A stretch of DNA of 64,000 nucleotides from Pedobacter endophyticus (GTDB taxonomy: Bacteria > Bacteroidota > Bacteroidia > Sphingobacteriales > Sphingobacteriaceae): positions 62,001 through 126,000 of the forward strand of contig NZ_CP064939.1 of assembly GCF_015679185.1 (NCBI RefSeq), in the 5' to 3' direction. Positions 62,985 through 64,000 of this stretch are shown here, piece by piece. The notes below the pieces were generated by a model, which did no database searches, was not told the origin of the DNA, and saw nothing but the letters and a program-made list of their open reading frames with translations. The translations under genes were made by a program, and so were the position numbers. Position 1 is the first letter of the stretch. The number at the start of each line of letters is the position of its first letter.

Positions 62985-63141
62985 TGTCGATAAAAGTGTA
63001 ATAAAACGAAACAATACGCAATTATAAGAAATCATTATCGAAATAATATTATATGTAGGTTAAAAAAACATTAAATATTTAAGTAAAATATCTGATAGAC
63101 TATTTTTATTGTTATTTTGCACTACCTTAATTAAATAAGAT

Positions 63142-63906
63142 ATGATGAATTTGGCTGAAAGGCACCAGTTTATTTTAAGTCGCCTGCAACGAGATCAGTA
63201 TATAAATGTGGTTGATTTGTGTAAGGAACTGAAAGTTTCGTCTGTTACGATAAGAAAGGATTTAAAACTACTTGAAGATAAAGGCTTACTTTTCAGAACA
63301 CACGGCGGGGCTACAATAAACAATCCTTACACTATTGACAGACCGGTAAATGAAAAGGAAAAAATTCAGTCGACAGAAAAGAACAAGATTGGGGCGGCGG
63401 CGGCAACTTTGCTTAATGACAACGATTCTATTGTAATTGCCTCAGGAACAACGGTGCTTTATTTTGCGAAGAATATTGTGCCTCCAACCAATGTAACCGT
63501 GGTAACATCGGCGCTTAATGTGGCTCTGGAGCTGATGAGGGAGCCGAGCATCGAAGTAATTCAATTGGGCGGCCTGCTAAGAAAAAGTTCTTCTTCGGTA
63601 ACAGGCCCATACGCCGAGCAGGTTTTACAAGGCTTTTATTTTAATAAGTTTTTTTTGGGTGTAGATGGTATCGATTTAGATTTCGGTTTAACCACTACAA
63701 ATGCCATGGAAGCACATTTGAACCGTAAAATGATCAGTGTTTCGCAAAAGACAATCGTGCTGGCCGACTCTACGAAATTTGGCAAAAGAGGCTTCGGTAA
63801 AATCTGCGGATTGGAAGAAATTGATCATATTATTACTGATAAAGGAATATCTGAACAAATTGTAAAACATTTAGAGGGTTTAGGTGTTACTGTTACTATC
63901 GTATAG
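63142..63906 (+). CDS. DeoR-family regulator, likely repressor of the glp operon
   Basis: 254 residues: an N-terminal DeoR helix-turn-helix (about 5-60; ELKVSSVTIRKDLKLLEDKG then LLFRTHGG) and a C-terminal sensor domain of the ISOCOT fold (about 75-240; IVIASGTTVLYFAKNI, GVDGIDLDFGLTTTN). Divergent from glpD with about 155 bases between, so it most likely represses glpDKF until a sugar or glycerol phosphate binds; the family is called GlpR/DeoR. A second ATG at 63145 is equally possible as start. Confidence 0.88.
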   Translation: MMNLAERHQFILSRLQRDQYINVVDLCKELKVSSVTIRKDLKLLEDKGLLFRTHGGATINNPYTIDRPVNEKEKIQSTEKNKIGAAAATLLNDNDSIVIASGTTVLYFAKNIVPPTNVTVVTSALNVALELMREPSIEVIQLGGLLRKSSSSVTGPYAEQVLQGFYFNKFFLGVDGIDLDFGLTTTNAMEAHLNRKMISVSQKTIVLADSTKFGKRGFGKICGLEEIDHIITDKGISEQIVKHLEGLGVTVTIV

Positions 63907-63948
63907 CAGCACCCCTGCAATGCGATTAATCCCAAACGTATAATTGAA

Positions 63949-64000
63949 ATGGAAAAAAAACGAATTCACATCCTGGAAGACGATCAAGAGATTAGAAATG
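63949..64000 (+). CDS. Response regulator receiver, 5' fragment at window edge
   Basis: ATG at 63949 opens a frame reading MEKKRIHILEDDQEIRN to the window end. The hydrophobic-strand then ED-D acidic pair is the start of a CheY-like receiver domain. Only 17 codons are visible. Confidence 0.6.
   Translation, partial: MEKKRIHILEDDQEIRN

Overview
The window is ordinary chromosome of a Bacteroidota bacterium, most likely a Sphingobacteriaceae member close to Pedobacter. This rests on protein content (DUF3857/transglutaminase pairs, a beta-propeller LytS-type kinase with a LytTR partner, a TonB-dependent receptor with an N-terminal carboxypeptidase-like domain, alternative GlmU, type B L31), on promoters of the TTTG-N19/20-TAnnTTTG kind, and on AT-rich intergenic DNA full of short degenerate repeats. 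Family-level placement is inference; no rRNA, tRNA, CRISPR array, integrase or intact insertion sequence was seen.

Layout. 1-9 kb: a secreted thioredoxin-like protein, small hypotheticals, lysS, a long-chain acyl-CoA ligase with a decayed VapC-type toxin gene behind it, and a minimal iscS-iscU-iscA cluster. 9-17 kb: methylmalonyl-CoA epimerase, rpmE2, an alternative glmU, tpiA, prmA, mpl, a small XRE regulator, a GNAT-like protein and an aspartate-rich mini-protein. 17-25 kb: scpB, a kinase/response-regulator pair divergent from two exported ferritin-like proteins, and mqnC of the futalosine menaquinone route. 25-36 kb: two M16 peptidase genes whose 3' hairpin is split by a MITE-like insertion, a frameshifted membrane-protein gene, two tandem DUF3857/transglutaminase genes (one lacking catalytic residues), guaB, and a 1.1-kb tandem array built from a terminator-like hairpin. 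36-48 kb: a TonB-dependent receptor with a clear promoter and palindrome, a LOG-family protein, a MaoC hydratase, an acyl-CoA carboxylase beta subunit, an M19 dipeptidase, trxB, a GH20 hexosaminidase and a DgkA-type kinase. 48-56 kb: a DUF922 protein, an ECF sigma factor with a four-helix membrane partner, a dicarboxylate symporter with extra N-terminal helices, rplU-rpmA, two small hypotheticals and a repeat-only stretch. 55-64 kb: mnmA, a DUF294 nucleotidyltransferase/exonuclease pair, and the glycerol genes glpD-glpK-glpF with a divergent DeoR-type regulator; a response regulator runs off the right edge.

Working together: iscS/iscU/iscA build Fe-S clusters and IscS probably also supplies sulfur to MnmA; glpF imports glycerol, glpK phosphorylates it and glpD oxidises it into triose phosphate, where TpiA acts; FadD, MaoC, the carboxylase and the epimerase belong to acyl-CoA metabolism; Mpl, alternative GlmU, the hexosaminidase and DgkA serve cell-wall precursor synthesis or recycling.

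I did not find a clearly new multi-gene defence or biosynthetic system. The most unusual material is non-coding or decaying: the terminator-hairpin array after guaB, the MITE-like element inside the M16 terminator, the VapC remnant, the frameshifted membrane gene, and several families of dispersed degenerate repeats. Among intact genes, the DUF294/exonuclease pair, the transglutaminase/pseudo-transglutaminase pair and the kinase-linked ferritin-like pair are the least understood.
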